DNA from: JAWLHU01 sp041690255
Lineage (GTDB): Bacteria; Bacillota; Sulfobacillia; Symbiobacteriales; Symbiobacteriaceae
Reading direction: 5' to 3'
Assembly: GCA_041690255.1 (NCBI GenBank)
Contig: JAWLHU010000016.1
Location: 1-64,000 of the forward strand
DNA: 64,000 nucleotides
The translations under genes were made by a program, and so were the position numbers. Positions 9,117-18,555 of this stretch are shown in pieces. A model generated the notes under the pieces. It worked only from the letters and a program-made list of their open reading frames with translations. It had not been told where the DNA came from and made no database searches. Within the stretch, counting starts at the first letter, position 1, and each line of letters starts with the position of its first letter.

Positions 9117-9779
9117 ATGGATGCCAAGGAACGCCGTCAGCTGATCGTCAAGCGGATTGCACGCCTCTTCAAAGATGGGGATCTGGTCAACCTTGGAATC
9201 GGCCTCCCGACCCAGGTGGGAAACCACGTCCCGGAGGGAGTGGAGGTCCTGCTCCAGTCGGAGAACGGCTTTGTCGGACTGGGCCCCACCCCGGCCGAGG
9301 TGGACCCTGACCTGGTCAACGCGGGCGGCCAGCCCGTCGGAATCCTTCCGGGCGGTTCCACCTTCGACTCTGCGACATCGTTCGGCATCATTCGCGGCGG
9401 CCATGTGGACTACACCGTCCTCGGTACGCTTGAGGTGGACGAGCATGGCAACATCGCCAACTGGATGGTTCCCGGCAAGATGGTGCCCGGCATGGGCGGC
9501 GCCATGGATCTGCTGGTCGGTGCCAAGAAGGTGATCGTGGCCACCGACCATGTCACCAAGGACGGGCAGTCCAAGCTGCTGGCCAGCTGCACCCTGCCCC
9601 TGACCGCCAAGGGCGAGGTCGACATTGTTGTCACCGATATGGGTCTCTTCGAGATCGATAAGAAGGGCGGCGGCTTCGTCATGAAGGAGATCGCCCCGGG
9701 TGTCACGGTCGATGAAGTCAAGGCGGCGACCGCCGGCAAGCTGACGATCGCTCCTGACCTGGTTGAAATGAAGGCGTAG
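9117..9779 (+). CDS. atoA: acetate/acetoacetate CoA-transferase, subunit B
   Basis: The second, catalytic subunit has 220 residues. The glutamate that carries the CoA thioester is in LLQSENGFVGLGP (Glu49), and GIGLPTQVGNHVPEG and the GAKKVIVATDHV region are as expected for AtoA/SCOT-B. It sits between atoD and the thiolase gene with gaps of 13 and 14 bases, so activation of acetoacetate feeds straight into thiolysis. The start follows GGAGGGAAG. Confidence 0.95.
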   Translation: MDAKERRQLIVKRIARLFKDGDLVNLGIGLPTQVGNHVPEGVEVLLQSENGFVGLGPTPAEVDPDLVNAGGQPVGILPGGSTFDSATSFGIIRGGHVDYTVLGTLEVDEHGNIANWMVPGKMVPGMGGAMDLLVGAKKVIVATDHVTKDGQSKLLASCTLPLTAKGEVDIVVTDMGLFEIDKKGGGFVMKEIAPGVTVDEVKAATAGKLTIAPDLVEMKA

Positions 9780-9793
9780 GAGGTGTCAGTTTC

Positions 9794-10972
9794 GTGAAGG
9801 AGATCGTGATTGCCTCTGCAGTGCGCACCCCGATCGGAAGCATGAGCGGGTCGCTGGCCCCGTTCGAAGCCTGGGAGCTGGGCGCAATCGCCATCAAGGC
9901 GGCGATCGAGCGGGCCGGGATCAAGCCGGAGCAGGTGGACGAGGTCTACATGGGCGATGTGCTGCAGGGCGGCCAAGGTATGGGCCCGGCCCGCCAGGCG
10001 GCCCTGAAGGCGGGGATTCCCAAGGAGTCGCCGGCGGCGGCCCTGAACATCCTCTGCGGCTCCGGCCTGAAGTCGGTGATCCTGGCAGCGCAGGACATTA
10101 TTGTCGGCGATGCCGAGATCGTGGTGGCCGGTGGCATGGAGTCCATGACGAACGCCCCGTACATGCTGAAGAAGGCCCGCAGCGGCTACCGCATGGGGCA
10201 CGACCAGGTCTTCGACTCCATGATCCTGGACGGCCTGACCTGCTCGATTGGCAAGACCCATATGGGTATCACCGCCGAGAACCTGGCGGAGCAATACAAG
10301 ATCAGCCGCGAGGAGCAGGATGCGTTCGCTGCTGACAGCCAGGCGAAGGCGGTCGCAGCCGTTAACTCCGGCCGGTTCGACGAGGAGATCGTCCCCGTAC
10401 CGATCCCGCAGCGCAAGGGTGATCCGGTCCTCTTTGCCCGTGACGAGTATCCGAAGGCTGGGACTACCAGGGAGAAGTTGGCGGCACTGAAGCCGGCGTT
10501 CAAGAAGGACGGTACGGTGACCGCAGGCAACGCCTCGGGTATTAACGATGGCGCTGCCGCCCTGGTGCTCATGTCGGCGGAGAAGGCGAAGGAGCTGGGG
10601 ATCAAGCCGCTGGCCACTCTGAAAGGCTGGGGCACCGCCGGTGTCGATCCTTCGATCATGGGCATCGGCCCGGTACCGGCCACCCGGAAGGCGCTGGCGA
10701 AGGCCGGCCTGACCCTGGATCAGATCGACCTGATCGAGGCGAACGAGGCCTTCGCCGCCCAGTCCCTGGCCGTGGCCCGCGAGCTGAAGTGGGACATGGG
10801 CAAGGTGAACGTGAACGGCGGCGCCATTGCCCTGGGCCACCCGGTCGGCTGCTCCGGCGCCCGGATCCTGGTCACACTGCTCTATGAGATGAAGCGGCGC
10901 AACGCGAAGTATGGCTTGGCCACCCTCTGCGTGGGCGGCGGCATGGGCGTCGCGGCGATCGTCGAGCGGTAG
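9794..10972 (+). CDS. atoB: acetyl-CoA acetyltransferase (thiolase II)
   Basis: This 392-residue degradative/biosynthetic thiolase splits acetoacetyl-CoA into two acetyl-CoA or runs the reverse reaction. The active-site Cys88 lies in NILCGSGLKS, the catalytic His in GGAIALGHPVGCSGAR and the second Cys in TLCVGGGMG. Length and motif order are standard. The GTG start at 9794 follows GGAGGTGTC. The third gene of the ato operon, it is followed by a hairpin before atoE. Confidence 0.95.
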   Translation: MKEIVIASAVRTPIGSMSGSLAPFEAWELGAIAIKAAIERAGIKPEQVDEVYMGDVLQGGQGMGPARQAALKAGIPKESPAAALNILCGSGLKSVILAAQDIIVGDAEIVVAGGMESMTNAPYMLKKARSGYRMGHDQVFDSMILDGLTCSIGKTHMGITAENLAEQYKISREEQDAFAADSQAKAVAAVNSGRFDEEIVPVPIPQRKGDPVLFARDEYPKAGTTREKLAALKPAFKKDGTVTAGNASGINDGAAALVLMSAEKAKELGIKPLATLKGWGTAGVDPSIMGIGPVPATRKALAKAGLTLDQIDLIEANEAFAAQSLAVARELKWDMGKVNVNGGAIALGHPVGCSGARILVTLLYEMKRRNAKYGLATLCVGGGMGVAAIVER

Positions 10973-10998
10973 GCGCAGCACAGAAGCAAGGAATCCGT

Positions 10999-11022
10999 GC
11001 CGGCCCCATCTGCGGGGCCGGC
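10999..11022 (+). terminator. intercistronic hairpin between atoB and atoE
   Basis: The perfect 9-bp arms GCCGGCCCC and GGGGCCGGC enclose a 6-nt loop, with no U-run. It may reduce read-through or protect the upstream transcript rather than fully stop transcription. Confidence 0.6.
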
Positions 11023-11069
11023 GCGGAGGTTGGCAGCAATTATCGTGTCCCGAAGAAGGAGGATCGGTT

Positions 11070-12452
11070 ATGAGTGCTCAGACCCGAACCCAGCCCGAGG
11101 AGAGTGGCATCATTGCCCGAATGGCTACCGCGACGACCCGCTGGTCCACGCGCTGGGTACCTGACGCTTACGTGCTCGCGATTATCCTGACCGTCATTGC
11201 TGGCATCCTTGCGCTCGCCTTCACCGACCATGGCCCCATCGATCTGGTTAATGACTGGGGCAAGGGCTTCTGGACGCTTCTCAGCTTCGCCATGCAGATG
11301 TCCCTGATCATCTTCACGGGCTATGTGGTGGCCGTTGCGCCGCCCGTCGCCAAGATTCTGAACAAGATGGCCGGCTGGGCCAAGACTCCGAAGCAGGCCG
11401 TCGCTCTCATGGCGATCGTCTCGATGCTCCTGGGCATGTTCAACTGGGGTCTCTCGATCGTCGGTTCCGCCGTCTTCGTCCGCGCTGTTGCGAAGCGGGT
11501 AAAGGGCGTTGACTACCGGCTGCTGGTCGCCGCCGCCTACCTGGGCCTCGGCACCACCTGGCATGCCGGCCTCTCCGCCTCTTCGCCGCTGCTGGTCGCG
11601 ACGCCTGGTCACTTCATGGAGAAGGCGATCGGCATCATTCCGGTCACTGAGACCATCTTCAGCCCCTTCAACCTGATCGTGGTGGCGATCGTCATCATCG
11701 CCATGACGGTCCTCGCCCCGATGCTGCATCCGAACAAGGCGAACACGGTCACCGTCGATCCGGAAGTCCTGGCCGGCATGGAAGAGTTTGAGAAGCCGGT
11801 TCGGGCCGAGAAGACCCCGGCAACCGCCATGGAGTTCAGCCCGATCATGAGCATCATCATCGGTGTGATGGGCGTCATCTTCCTCTACCTGTACTTCAAG
11901 GGCAAGGGTCTCAACGGTCTCGATATCAACATGGTCAACTTCATCTTCCTGATCCTCGGCATCATCCTGCACGGCAGCCCTGCCTCCCTGCTGAAGGCGG
12001 CAGAAGACGCCGGTAAGAACATCTGGGGCGTCGTCCTCCAGTTCCCGTTCTACGCCGGTATCTTCGGCATCGTGCAGTACTCCGGTCTGTCGGACGTGAT
12101 CGGCGACTGGTTCGTCTCCTTCGCCACCACCCAAACCTACCCGCTGATCGTCTTCTGGTACTCCGGGATCCTGAACTACATCGTCCCGTCCGGCGGATCG
12201 AAGTTCGCCATTGAGGCGCCGTATATCATGGCCGCTGCGGATCAGCTGAACGTGACCCACTCGCTGACCATGATCGCCTACTCCTGGGGCGACATGTTCA
12301 CCGATATCATTCAGCCGTTCTGGGCGATCCCGCTGCTGGGTGTTGCGAAGCTGAAGTTCCGTGATATCATGGGCTTCTGCATCATCATCTGGCTGTTCTA
12401 CGCGGTGATTACGAGCATCGCCTTCTGGCTGGGCCCGATCCTGGGCGTGTAG
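11070..12452 (+). CDS. atoE: short-chain fatty acid transporter
   Basis: A membrane protein of 460 residues, it belongs to the AtoE family, which carries short-chain fatty acids or acetoacetate into the cell. About 12 hydrophobic segments are visible, with family-typical TRWSTRWVPDAYV near the start and WYSGILNYIVPSGGSKFA in the C-terminal half. The start is the ATG at 11070 after GAAGGAGG; the open frame upstream of it overlaps atoB and is not used. It completes the atoDABE set and is followed by a terminator. Confidence 0.93.
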   Translation: MSAQTRTQPEESGIIARMATATTRWSTRWVPDAYVLAIILTVIAGILALAFTDHGPIDLVNDWGKGFWTLLSFAMQMSLIIFTGYVVAVAPPVAKILNKMAGWAKTPKQAVALMAIVSMLLGMFNWGLSIVGSAVFVRAVAKRVKGVDYRLLVAAAYLGLGTTWHAGLSASSPLLVATPGHFMEKAIGIIPVTETIFSPFNLIVVAIVIIAMTVLAPMLHPNKANTVTVDPEVLAGMEEFEKPVRAEKTPATAMEFSPIMSIIIGVMGVIFLYLYFKGKGLNGLDINMVNFIFLILGIILHGSPASLLKAAEDAGKNIWGVVLQFPFYAGIFGIVQYSGLSDVIGDWFVSFATTQTYPLIVFWYSGILNYIVPSGGSKFAIEAPYIMAAADQLNVTHSLTMIAYSWGDMFTDIIQPFWAIPLLGVAKLKFRDIMGFCIIIWLFYAVITSIAFWLGPILGV

Positions 12453-12579
12453 GCTCGGCTGAATCAGGTGCGACTCGCGAAAGGAACACGCACGTTCGAC
12501 TTCTTGACCTGGCTCTGATCGCAGCACCTGCCTCGCCGGGGCCCGGTGGGGCGGACCAGATGCACCGGAACAGCTTCAA

Positions 12580-12608
12580 GGCGCCGTGGGCATGATGCCC
12601 GCGGCGCC
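12580..12608 (+). terminator. terminator of the ato operon
   Basis: The arms GGCGCCGTGGGCAT and ATGCCCGCGGCGCC form a 14-bp stem with one mismatch, 128 bases after atoE. The U-run is weak (TTGG). Confidence 0.65.
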
Positions 12609-12829
12609 TTGGCGCGATGGGCGCACCGGGTCGCCCCTTCCGTCAGGTTTTTCGCATCGAGTCACCGGGGCGGCCGAAAAAAGCTTATGCAATCGCCGGT
12701 AGGGGGCCCGGGTGTGATCAGGCAAGGTGGAGAACTCTCCTTACGCTGTGCGCCATGCGGGTGCTGGAGTGGTACGCGGCGGTGCTCGCATACGGGCGGC
12801 CCTAGACGATATCTCGGGTGTTGGGGTGA

Positions 12830-13075
12830 TCTCTTCAATGACAGAAGCCGGCAAAGCCATGGGCTCGGGAAGTGCCCATGTTTGCCGGTCAGCAACCTCT
12901 CTCAGGGCATCGCTGACGTTCCGTACCGGGTGAAACCGGTCGGCCACCTGGATCGTCCCGTATGTACGCCCACGGCGCAGAGCGGGCTCTTGCTACTGCA
13001 AGACCGGCGAGCGGCTCACTGAAATTCGTTCTTGAGCACCTCCGATCCTTGCAGCGGAAGCGCCGAACTAGTGCC
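12830..13075 (-). pseudogene. ISL3-family transposase remnant
   Basis: Two pieces of an ISL3 transposase are visible in different frames. One is the end of the N-terminal zinc ribbon (VRRFRCKDRRCSRTNFSEPLAG, about 13068-13000). The other is a catalytic-core segment (YGTIQVADRFHPVRNVSDAL, about 12968-12910). In intact relatives well over a hundred residues separate these, so the copy carries a deletion and a frameshift. Confidence 0.6.
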
Positions 13076-13077
13076 CG

Positions 13078-13310
13078 TATCACGATCTGCCGGATGCCAA
13101 CCTGGACCCGCTGCAGTGGGCGCTGCTCTTGCTGGTGCAGTACCGCCGGGGGCTTGTGTCGGAGCAGACGCGGGTGAAGAACCGGCTGCACTACCTGCTC
13201 CTGCAGGCATGGCCCGGGTGGGAGGGTTCTTCGCGGAGCCATTCGACGGCAAGACAGCGCTTGCCTTTTGGGAACTGTACACAGCGCACTGCCCGACCGG
13301 CGCATGCTAG
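13078..13310 (+). pseudogene. IS110-family transposase fragment
   Basis: The frame YHDLPDANLDPLQW...RVKNRLHYLLLQAWPGWE continues after a one-base shift as FFAEPFDGKTALAFWELY. This is the linker and start of the second domain of IS110-type DEDD transposases. Both ends are missing. It abuts the ISL3 remnant directly, so one element probably landed in or recombined with the other. Confidence 0.7.
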
Positions 13311-13348
13311 GGGGAGGAGGTGCCCGTCTGTCAAGCGAGGATCAGGCC

Positions 13349-15736
13349 TTACCGGAACTCCACCACCGCCAGCGTCCCGTCGCCCCAGTTGGCCACGTAG
13401 ACCCGGCCGTCGGTCGGGTTGACCGCAACCCCCTCGGGCCGGCTGCCCTCGGCCAGGTCTATACAAGTGGTCCACTCCAGGGTGGCGGCGTCGAACCCGA
13501 GCAGTACCTCTTTCTGCACGGTGGTGTAGAACGTGCCCTTCTGCGAGTCGATCGCCATGTCCTGGAAGATGCCGCTCCGAGAGTAGGACATCGCCGCCTT
13601 GTACAGGTCGCCCGAGATCCGCAGACGTGCCTTCGGTTCATGTCCACTCTCGTCGAGTGCGTAGATCGAATTGATGTCGGTGCTCAGCGCAATGATCACC
13701 TGCTGGCGGGGTTCATCCACCACCAGCGGCGCTTGATAGTGGTAGTCCGGCAGGCGGTAGTCGCTGATTGGCTCAGCCGCATCGGTCTCGAAGACGAGCA
13801 TCCCCCCGCCCAGCCGGCCACCCACATTGGCCCAGCCGGAGATCGTTTGTCGGTAGCCGCTGGGGGTGACCTCGAAGCCCGTGATTATGGGCGCAACCTT
13901 GCCCCCTTCCAACTGCGGCAAGTAGATTCGGCCGGTGGTGGGGTTGACCGCCACATCCTCCGGGAAGTCCGCCCTGATCCGCTGGATCTGTGTCTGGGTG
14001 GCGGCATCGATGGTGAACAGGCTGCCATCGTCCGGGTGATCGGCGGTGACGTAGATCCGGTCAGCCGCCTCGTTGACGGCCAAGCCGTGTGGCTCTCCCG
14101 GCACTGCGAGCTTCTTTGTCACGCTGTTCGTCGCACCGTCGATGAAGTAGAGCCCTCCCATGGCGAGCAGGTAGACCTGGTTGCGTTGGACGTTGACCGC
14201 GATGGCTACCGGCTTCCCGACCACGGCAACTCGCTCCGTCACCTGGCCGGTCTCTGCGTCCACCACGATCACCGCGTCGGAGCCGGTGTCGGCCACGTAG
14301 ATTCGCTTGGTCTGGGGGTTGATCGCCAGGTCAAACGGGCGGCTGCCCACATACCAGACGCCAGCTTCAGCCAGTGCGCCATCTGCCGTATCAAAGACCT
14401 GGACGACGTCCTTGGTGCGGGTGGTGACGAAGAGCTGCCGGGTGGTCTCATCGAAGGCGAGGGTCGAACCGGGCTCAAAGGCTATGATAGAGCCGCCCCT
14501 CAGGCTGAACCGCGGCCGCAACTCCTGCATGACCTCCAGGTTCTCGCCGTCCAGGGCCCAGACCGATGTGTCAGAGACCACGTAAAGCACGTTTGGGGCA
14601 GCGTCGACCACCACATCGTGATACTGGTATCTCCCCGGGATCACAGTCCGATCCACCTCTTCCAGCGTCTCTCCGTCCAGGCAATAGACATTGTCCCACC
14701 CCAGGAGGTAGACCCGGTTGCGCGACGAGTCGACGGCGATCCGGCGGGGGCTCGTCACTGGAGGCTTTACGGTCTTCACCAGCGTGCGGCTGTTGACATC
14801 TACCACCTGGAGCGGCCCCCAGAAATCGGGCACGTACACACGGCCGGTTTCGCTGTTCAGGGCGATGTTGGTGGTCTGCACGCCCTTCTTGCTAAACGGA
14901 ATCCGGGCGACGACACTGCCGGCCACCGGGTCCACAACGGCCAGCGAATCCTTGCCGGCCGCGTAGATCGTCCCGCTGGTCGGATCGATCGCCACCGGGC
15001 CGTTGGCATCGATCCGCTTGCGCACCCCGTTGGTGGCGCCGTCCACCACAGCGAGCCCCTGGTCCAGCGTGGCCACGTAGACCGTATTCGTCCGCTCGTC
15101 CACGGCGAGTCCGGCCATGTGGGGGAGCTTGGCGAACTCCTCGAAGCCCAGCGAAACGTGGGCGATGAGATCACCGGTCTGGCTGTCGACCACACCCAGC
15201 GTCTTGTCCTCAAGAAGCAGGTAGAGCCGCCCGGTCTGGGAGTTCTTGGCCACAGCCACCGGCGCCCGCATGTTCGTCTCCCCTGGGAAGAGCTTCAGTG
15301 TACTGATGCGGAAGGTGTTGACTGAGACGGTTGCCGTTGCCGCATCCCAGAACACGTCGGCGCCGAGCCCCTCCGCCGCCAACCGGAGAGGCACCATCGT
15401 CTTGCCCCCGATGATCTCCGCCGGCACATCCACGGGGATAGGCCGACCATTCACCTTCGCCACAGCCGATCCAATCCCAATTTCGACCGTCCGATCGCCC
15501 CGGGTGGCCACCACGGTCCGTGTGGTCTCCTGCCAGGTGACCTTGGCCCCCACCGCCTCGAAGAGGTCGCGCAGCGGCACCAGTACCCGCCCCTCTCGCA
15601 TGAGAGGAGAGGACGAAAAGGTACGCTCAAGGCCGTCGACCTTCACCCCAATGGCTTGGCCCTCCGCCGGAGTCGTCCTGACACAGAGACAGACTACAAA
15701 AGCCGTCAGCACCAAGCGGAATGTTGACTTCCGCAT
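13349..15736 (-). CDS. secreted stalk-domain / YVTN beta-propeller protein
   Basis: The 795-residue product starts with a signal peptide (basic MRKSTFR, a hydrophobic core, likely cleavage after AEG). Residues about 28-150 form a copper-amine-oxidase-N-like stalk domain (VLVPLRDLFEAVGAKVTW and MVPLRLAAEGLGADVFWD repeats), common on Firmicute cell-surface proteins. The rest is a long series of YVTN/NHL blades (NTVYVATLDQGLAVVDG, KRIYVADTGSDAVIVVD), enough for two propellers. It is likely an extracellular scaffold or binding protein; the ligand is unknown. The ATG follows a purine-rich GGGGGGGAATAAGG. It stands alone between IS remnants and the Rhs locus. Confidence 0.85.
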   Translation of the reverse strand: MRKSTFRLVLTAFVVCLCVRTTPAEGQAIGVKVDGLERTFSSSPLMREGRVLVPLRDLFEAVGAKVTWQETTRTVVATRGDRTVEIGIGSAVAKVNGRPIPVDVPAEIIGGKTMVPLRLAAEGLGADVFWDAATATVSVNTFRISTLKLFPGETNMRAPVAVAKNSQTGRLYLLLEDKTLGVVDSQTGDLIAHVSLGFEEFAKLPHMAGLAVDERTNTVYVATLDQGLAVVDGATNGVRKRIDANGPVAIDPTSGTIYAAGKDSLAVVDPVAGSVVARIPFSKKGVQTTNIALNSETGRVYVPDFWGPLQVVDVNSRTLVKTVKPPVTSPRRIAVDSSRNRVYLLGWDNVYCLDGETLEEVDRTVIPGRYQYHDVVVDAAPNVLYVVSDTSVWALDGENLEVMQELRPRFSLRGGSIIAFEPGSTLAFDETTRQLFVTTRTKDVVQVFDTADGALAEAGVWYVGSRPFDLAINPQTKRIYVADTGSDAVIVVDAETGQVTERVAVVGKPVAIAVNVQRNQVYLLAMGGLYFIDGATNSVTKKLAVPGEPHGLAVNEAADRIYVTADHPDDGSLFTIDAATQTQIQRIRADFPEDVAVNPTTGRIYLPQLEGGKVAPIITGFEVTPSGYRQTISGWANVGGRLGGGMLVFETDAAEPISDYRLPDYHYQAPLVVDEPRQQVIIALSTDINSIYALDESGHEPKARLRISGDLYKAAMSYSRSGIFQDMAIDSQKGTFYTTVQKEVLLGFDAATLEWTTCIDLAEGSRPEGVAVNPTDGRVYVANWGDGTLAVVEFR

Positions 15737-15811
15737 CCTTATTCCCCCCCAAATCCAGAACGCTCAGGGATCCCGTCGCGCTCAGCGTAGCACTCTGGAC
15801 ATCGGCGTTCT

Positions 15812-15839
15812 ATAGTACGAATACACTACGTAGTTCCAA
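15812..15839 (-). promoter_or_regulatory. possible sigma-A promoter of the propeller gene
   Basis: A -35 TTGGAA, 16-bp spacer and -10 TACTAT lie about 75 bases upstream of the start. The spacer contains the palindrome CTACGTAG. Confidence 0.4.
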
Positions 15840-16049
15840 ATTCGTGCCAGCGATCCTTTCTCTTGGCTCCAGCCGGGACCTGGGCCACCGTACGCCAAGC
15901 GGACGTTTCCCGTCCGATGGCCGAGATACGGGCCATCCTGAAGCCGCCGTGGGAACCGGGCCGACAAGATAACGCCAGAAACTCTCGAACTTGGTCGAGA
16001 GGTCCTGGCGCAACCGTGGCAACACATATGTTGGGCGCGGCCTGGCCCT

Positions 16050-16175
16050 GAGCCGCTTCTACTCGCCCACCGCCCCGTCGGGTCAATCAGGGTTATGGGG
16101 TTGCTGTGCACATAGTGCGTAGGGGTGCAGGTCTGGGGCAGATCCTGCCAGTTGAAGAAGGTGTCCCGCTGCGTG
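16050..16175 (-). pseudogene. end of an Rhs core, decayed
   Basis: TQRDTFFNWQDLPQ followed, after a one-base shift, by YVHSNPITLIDPTGRWA matches the conserved close of Rhs/YD-repeat cores (NPxxxxDPxG), where the variable toxin tip begins. What follows toward 15780 is not a readable tip. It is a displaced fragment of an Rhs protein, separate from the Rhs head at 19-20 kb. Confidence 0.65.
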
Positions 16176-16176
16176 G

Positions 16177-16488
16177 TTACTGGATCACCACCACCTTGCG
16201 CGAACCAACCTCGCCCCTGTAGTAGAACACTGCTGATTCAGGACAACCATAGTCTTCGGGCCTAAGCGACATGACTAGACTTTGATGGCTATCAAAAGTC
16301 AGGGCAAGCCAATAGTCATCCCGTACTTCAATTCCTAAGAGCTTGGCTCCAACCGCCACATTTGCATCGCTCACAAGGGGATTATACAGGGAGATATCGG
16401 CTCGGTCCAAGACTAGGTAGTGGTAGTCTTGCACTTTCTCCAACGAGATTACGGTACTCCCGATCAGGTCCTGCAAGTCAAGACTCAC
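16177..16488 (-). CDS. immunity-like small protein (third Rhs cassette)
   Basis: A soluble protein of 103 residues with no membrane segment starts at a GTG behind a GGGGGG stretch, 21 bases after the stop of a toxin-tip fragment. It reads like a compact beta-rich domain (VQDYHYLVLDRADI, EVRDDYWLALTFDS). Size, position and orientation fit the immunity partner of the preceding tip. The family is not recognised. Confidence 0.55.
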   Translation of the reverse strand: MSLDLQDLIGSTVISLEKVQDYHYLVLDRADISLYNPLVSDANVAVGAKLLGIEVRDDYWLALTFDSHQSLVMSLRPEDYGCPESAVFYYRGEVGSRKVVVIQ

Positions 16489-16509
16489 TCAGTACACCCC
16501 CCTTGTCAA

Positions 16510-16863
16510 CTATTGGGTGAGGGTCGGAGTTGGGCTATGGTGGGCGGTTGCGCGGCTTGCCGTCTTCCCCGTATATGGATCAACGGCCTGACCAGTTGCA
16601 TTTCCATAGACGACGTAGCCATCGGAATAGGCTGGAATCGACCCCTTACCTTCTCGAGGGTCCATTATTCTTACGTCAGTTACCCGCTTGTCCAGGCCTT
16701 TACCTCCCGCACCATCGTCGAATTGGAATCCCTTTCCATTGTTGACCGGATTGGGGCCCTGAGCTAAGTCAGGAACGGGTATGGCAACCGAAACTCCGTT
16801 ATTGAGTTGTCGTACAGGCTGAAGGCAGTACTGACAGCTATCCTGGAAGTCACGCCCCTCCAC
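16510..16863 (-). pseudogene. Rhs-type toxin tip fragment (third cassette)
   Basis: The open frame carries a domain seen at the C-termini of Rhs and other polymorphic toxins: NNGKGFQFDD, KRVTDVRIMDP and DGYVVYGNATGQAVDPYTGK. It ends with a short Pro/Thr tail. No Rhs core, linker or signal precedes it, so it is an orphan tip, probably silent unless recombined onto an Rhs head. The biochemical activity of the domain is not known to me. Confidence 0.6.
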
Positions 16864-17252
16864 GTTATCCTTCGTAGGTATGGATGCGGCCCTGCCTGGA
16901 GGTGCGGTGTGTAAAGGTCTATCACCTCCGGGTTGTCGGAGCCTGTCTCAGTTGTCTCGTGCTAGTGCCATGTACCGCATGGACTTCCGGCTGGAAGTCA
17001 TAGCGGTCCATCGTCGGCGTTTCCCATGCACCCAGGCCGACTGCGCGCGCCAACGTCTTGGCCGACGAAACCGTAACCGGGCACGGGATCGATCACTCTG
17101 CAGGTTACACGCTAGGTCAAACCGTAGCGGGGGAATGGTTTCGTCCGCTCTATTGCCGCAGTGGTGGAAGTCGTCTACAGTCAATGCGGCCGTGCAGACG
17201 AAGGGCACGGGGACCACCGGGTCCAGCCTCCAGCCCAATTTGACCACCCGGT
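16864..17252 (-). other. degenerate stretch between Rhs cassettes
   Basis: No intact gene is seen. Several minus-strand frames give short protein-like segments (for example TLARAVGLGAWETPTMDRYD) that break after 30-60 codons, so this is probably decayed Rhs or tip sequence. On the plus strand a Cys-pair segment (RRRFPCTQADCARQ) faintly resembles an ISL3 zinc ribbon. Confidence 0.3.
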
Positions 17253-17579
17253 TTACTCGAGCCAGCGATCAATCGCGCTCCGTTCAAAGGCAGACTCTGG
17301 ATCCCCAACATCACCGAACAGCTCAAGGCCGATACTCTCGGCATACACAAGAAGCATCTTCAAGTCCTGTTTGGGAAGATCCTGTCGCGTCCCTTCCAAC
17401 ACGACTAAGACTCCGTTTTCGTATGCCATTGAAAACCACTTCCGTGCGATACGAGAGTCGTTACGAAGCCATTCACGGAAGCTAGGCAAAGTAGCAATAT
17501 ACTCGTCGAGTTGCCTCCGTTGCTCCTGAGAGATGGGACCTGCAGTCTCACTTTGGCACAGATAATACTCGCGTCCCAC
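17253..17579 (-). CDS. immunity-like small protein (second Rhs cassette)
   Basis: A 108-residue acidic soluble protein (MGREYYLCQ..., ending AIDRWLE) is read from the second GTG, which has GAGAGG 10 bases upstream; a GTG at 17597 is the alternative. The frame opens 28 bases after the stop of a toxin-tip sequence on the same strand. It is highly charged with a helical middle (QRRQLDEYIATLPSFREWL), as immunity proteins often are. No family is recognised. Confidence 0.6.
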   Translation of the reverse strand: MGREYYLCQSETAGPISQEQRRQLDEYIATLPSFREWLRNDSRIARKWFSMAYENGVLVVLEGTRQDLPKQDLKMLLVYAESIGLELFGDVGDPESAFERSAIDRWLE

Positions 17580-17606
17580 TGGTCCACGTCCTCTCACTCA
17601 TGTCTG

Positions 17607-18366
17607 TCACGGTTTGATTGGAATGTGAGTCTCATCGCCATTTTCGGACTCTATTCCTTGATCATCATACTGCTTCTCGGTTGGTGAGCTACGGATCTTG
17701 GATCTGCTCTTCAGACCGGGCTCAACCCGCTCCTTGTGTAGGTGTGGCCCAGCTCCAATCGAGCCATCAGGAGCCGAGTCGTGCCCCGCGGGGTTGATTC
17801 TGATCAGGGAGCCTGAGGTCGGATCGTACCAAAGATCCTCATTCCCGCTCGGGGGAGGGTAGTTAACGTAACCATCCGCCTTGAGATAGTCTTTGACATC
17901 GGCTACATCCCAATCGCCAAACTAAGGAAGGTCTTTGACTCCCGATTGCTGCTGCTACGGCCCGTCTCATACCAGGAACCCTCCTGGTAAGTGACCACCG
18001 GGTTGGGTGGGGGCTCGGTCCCTCCTGTGTCACCGCCACCCGAGTCGGTGTCGCCACCGCCTGATGTGTCGCCGGGATCGGGCTGCGTATGCCCGCCGGT
18101 GTCACCAGAACCGCTGGAGCCGCCGGTGCCGGGGTCGGTTGGCGCCTCCGGTTCGGTGGGGAGTTCTGGCCCGCTGGGCGGCGGGTCGGTCGGCTCGTCG
18201 CCGCCAGTATTCTCACCTGGGTCGGGGATGGTCTCAGCAGGTGGCTCACTCGTACCGCCACCGGTGCCCGGATCGACGATGGGGTCGGGTGGAGTAGTCG
18301 GCGGGGTGTAGCCACCCGTATCGCCCGAACTGTCGCCACCGGAGGTCCCGGCCGAGAGTTCGCCAC
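17607..18366 (-). pseudogene. Rhs-type linker plus toxin tip (second cassette), broken
   Basis: The 5' part codes a Pro/Gly/Thr/Asp-rich linker (repeats such as PDPGTGGG, TGGDEPTDPPPSGPE), and the 3' part a compact domain (FGDWDVADVKDYLKADGY, DLWYDPTSGSLIRINPAG, GAGPHLHKERVEPG). Between them there is a frame change and an in-frame TAG near 17925. The His-x-His segment and the Lys/Asp/Glu pattern look like a nuclease-type tip, but I cannot assign a family. The partner gene follows immediately at 17579. Confidence 0.55.
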
Positions 18367-18555
18367 TGTAACTTAGTACGGCAGTTCGACTTAAGCGAGA
18401 GTGCTGTCTCCCTCTCCTTCGGCAATGCCTCTCTAATGCATTGTGGCATTGCAGGAGGTATCGGCCAGGTACAGGAGCACCATCCCCCGCCCCCCAGCCC
18501 GCCCGAGCCGCAGAAAGGCTTACAGGCGGGTATTAGGAGGGCGGGGGCATGAATG

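Noticed and set aside
16970..17120. Plus-strand ISL3 zinc-ribbon-like fragment
   Set aside because: Only one Cys pair and a basic run match; the minus strand gives equally good protein-like pieces, so no call is made.
17991..18311. Plus-strand Pro/Ser/Gly-rich open frame
   Set aside because: It is the mirror of the Pro/Gly/Asp linker of the minus-strand Rhs tip; low complexity and GC bias keep the frame open.
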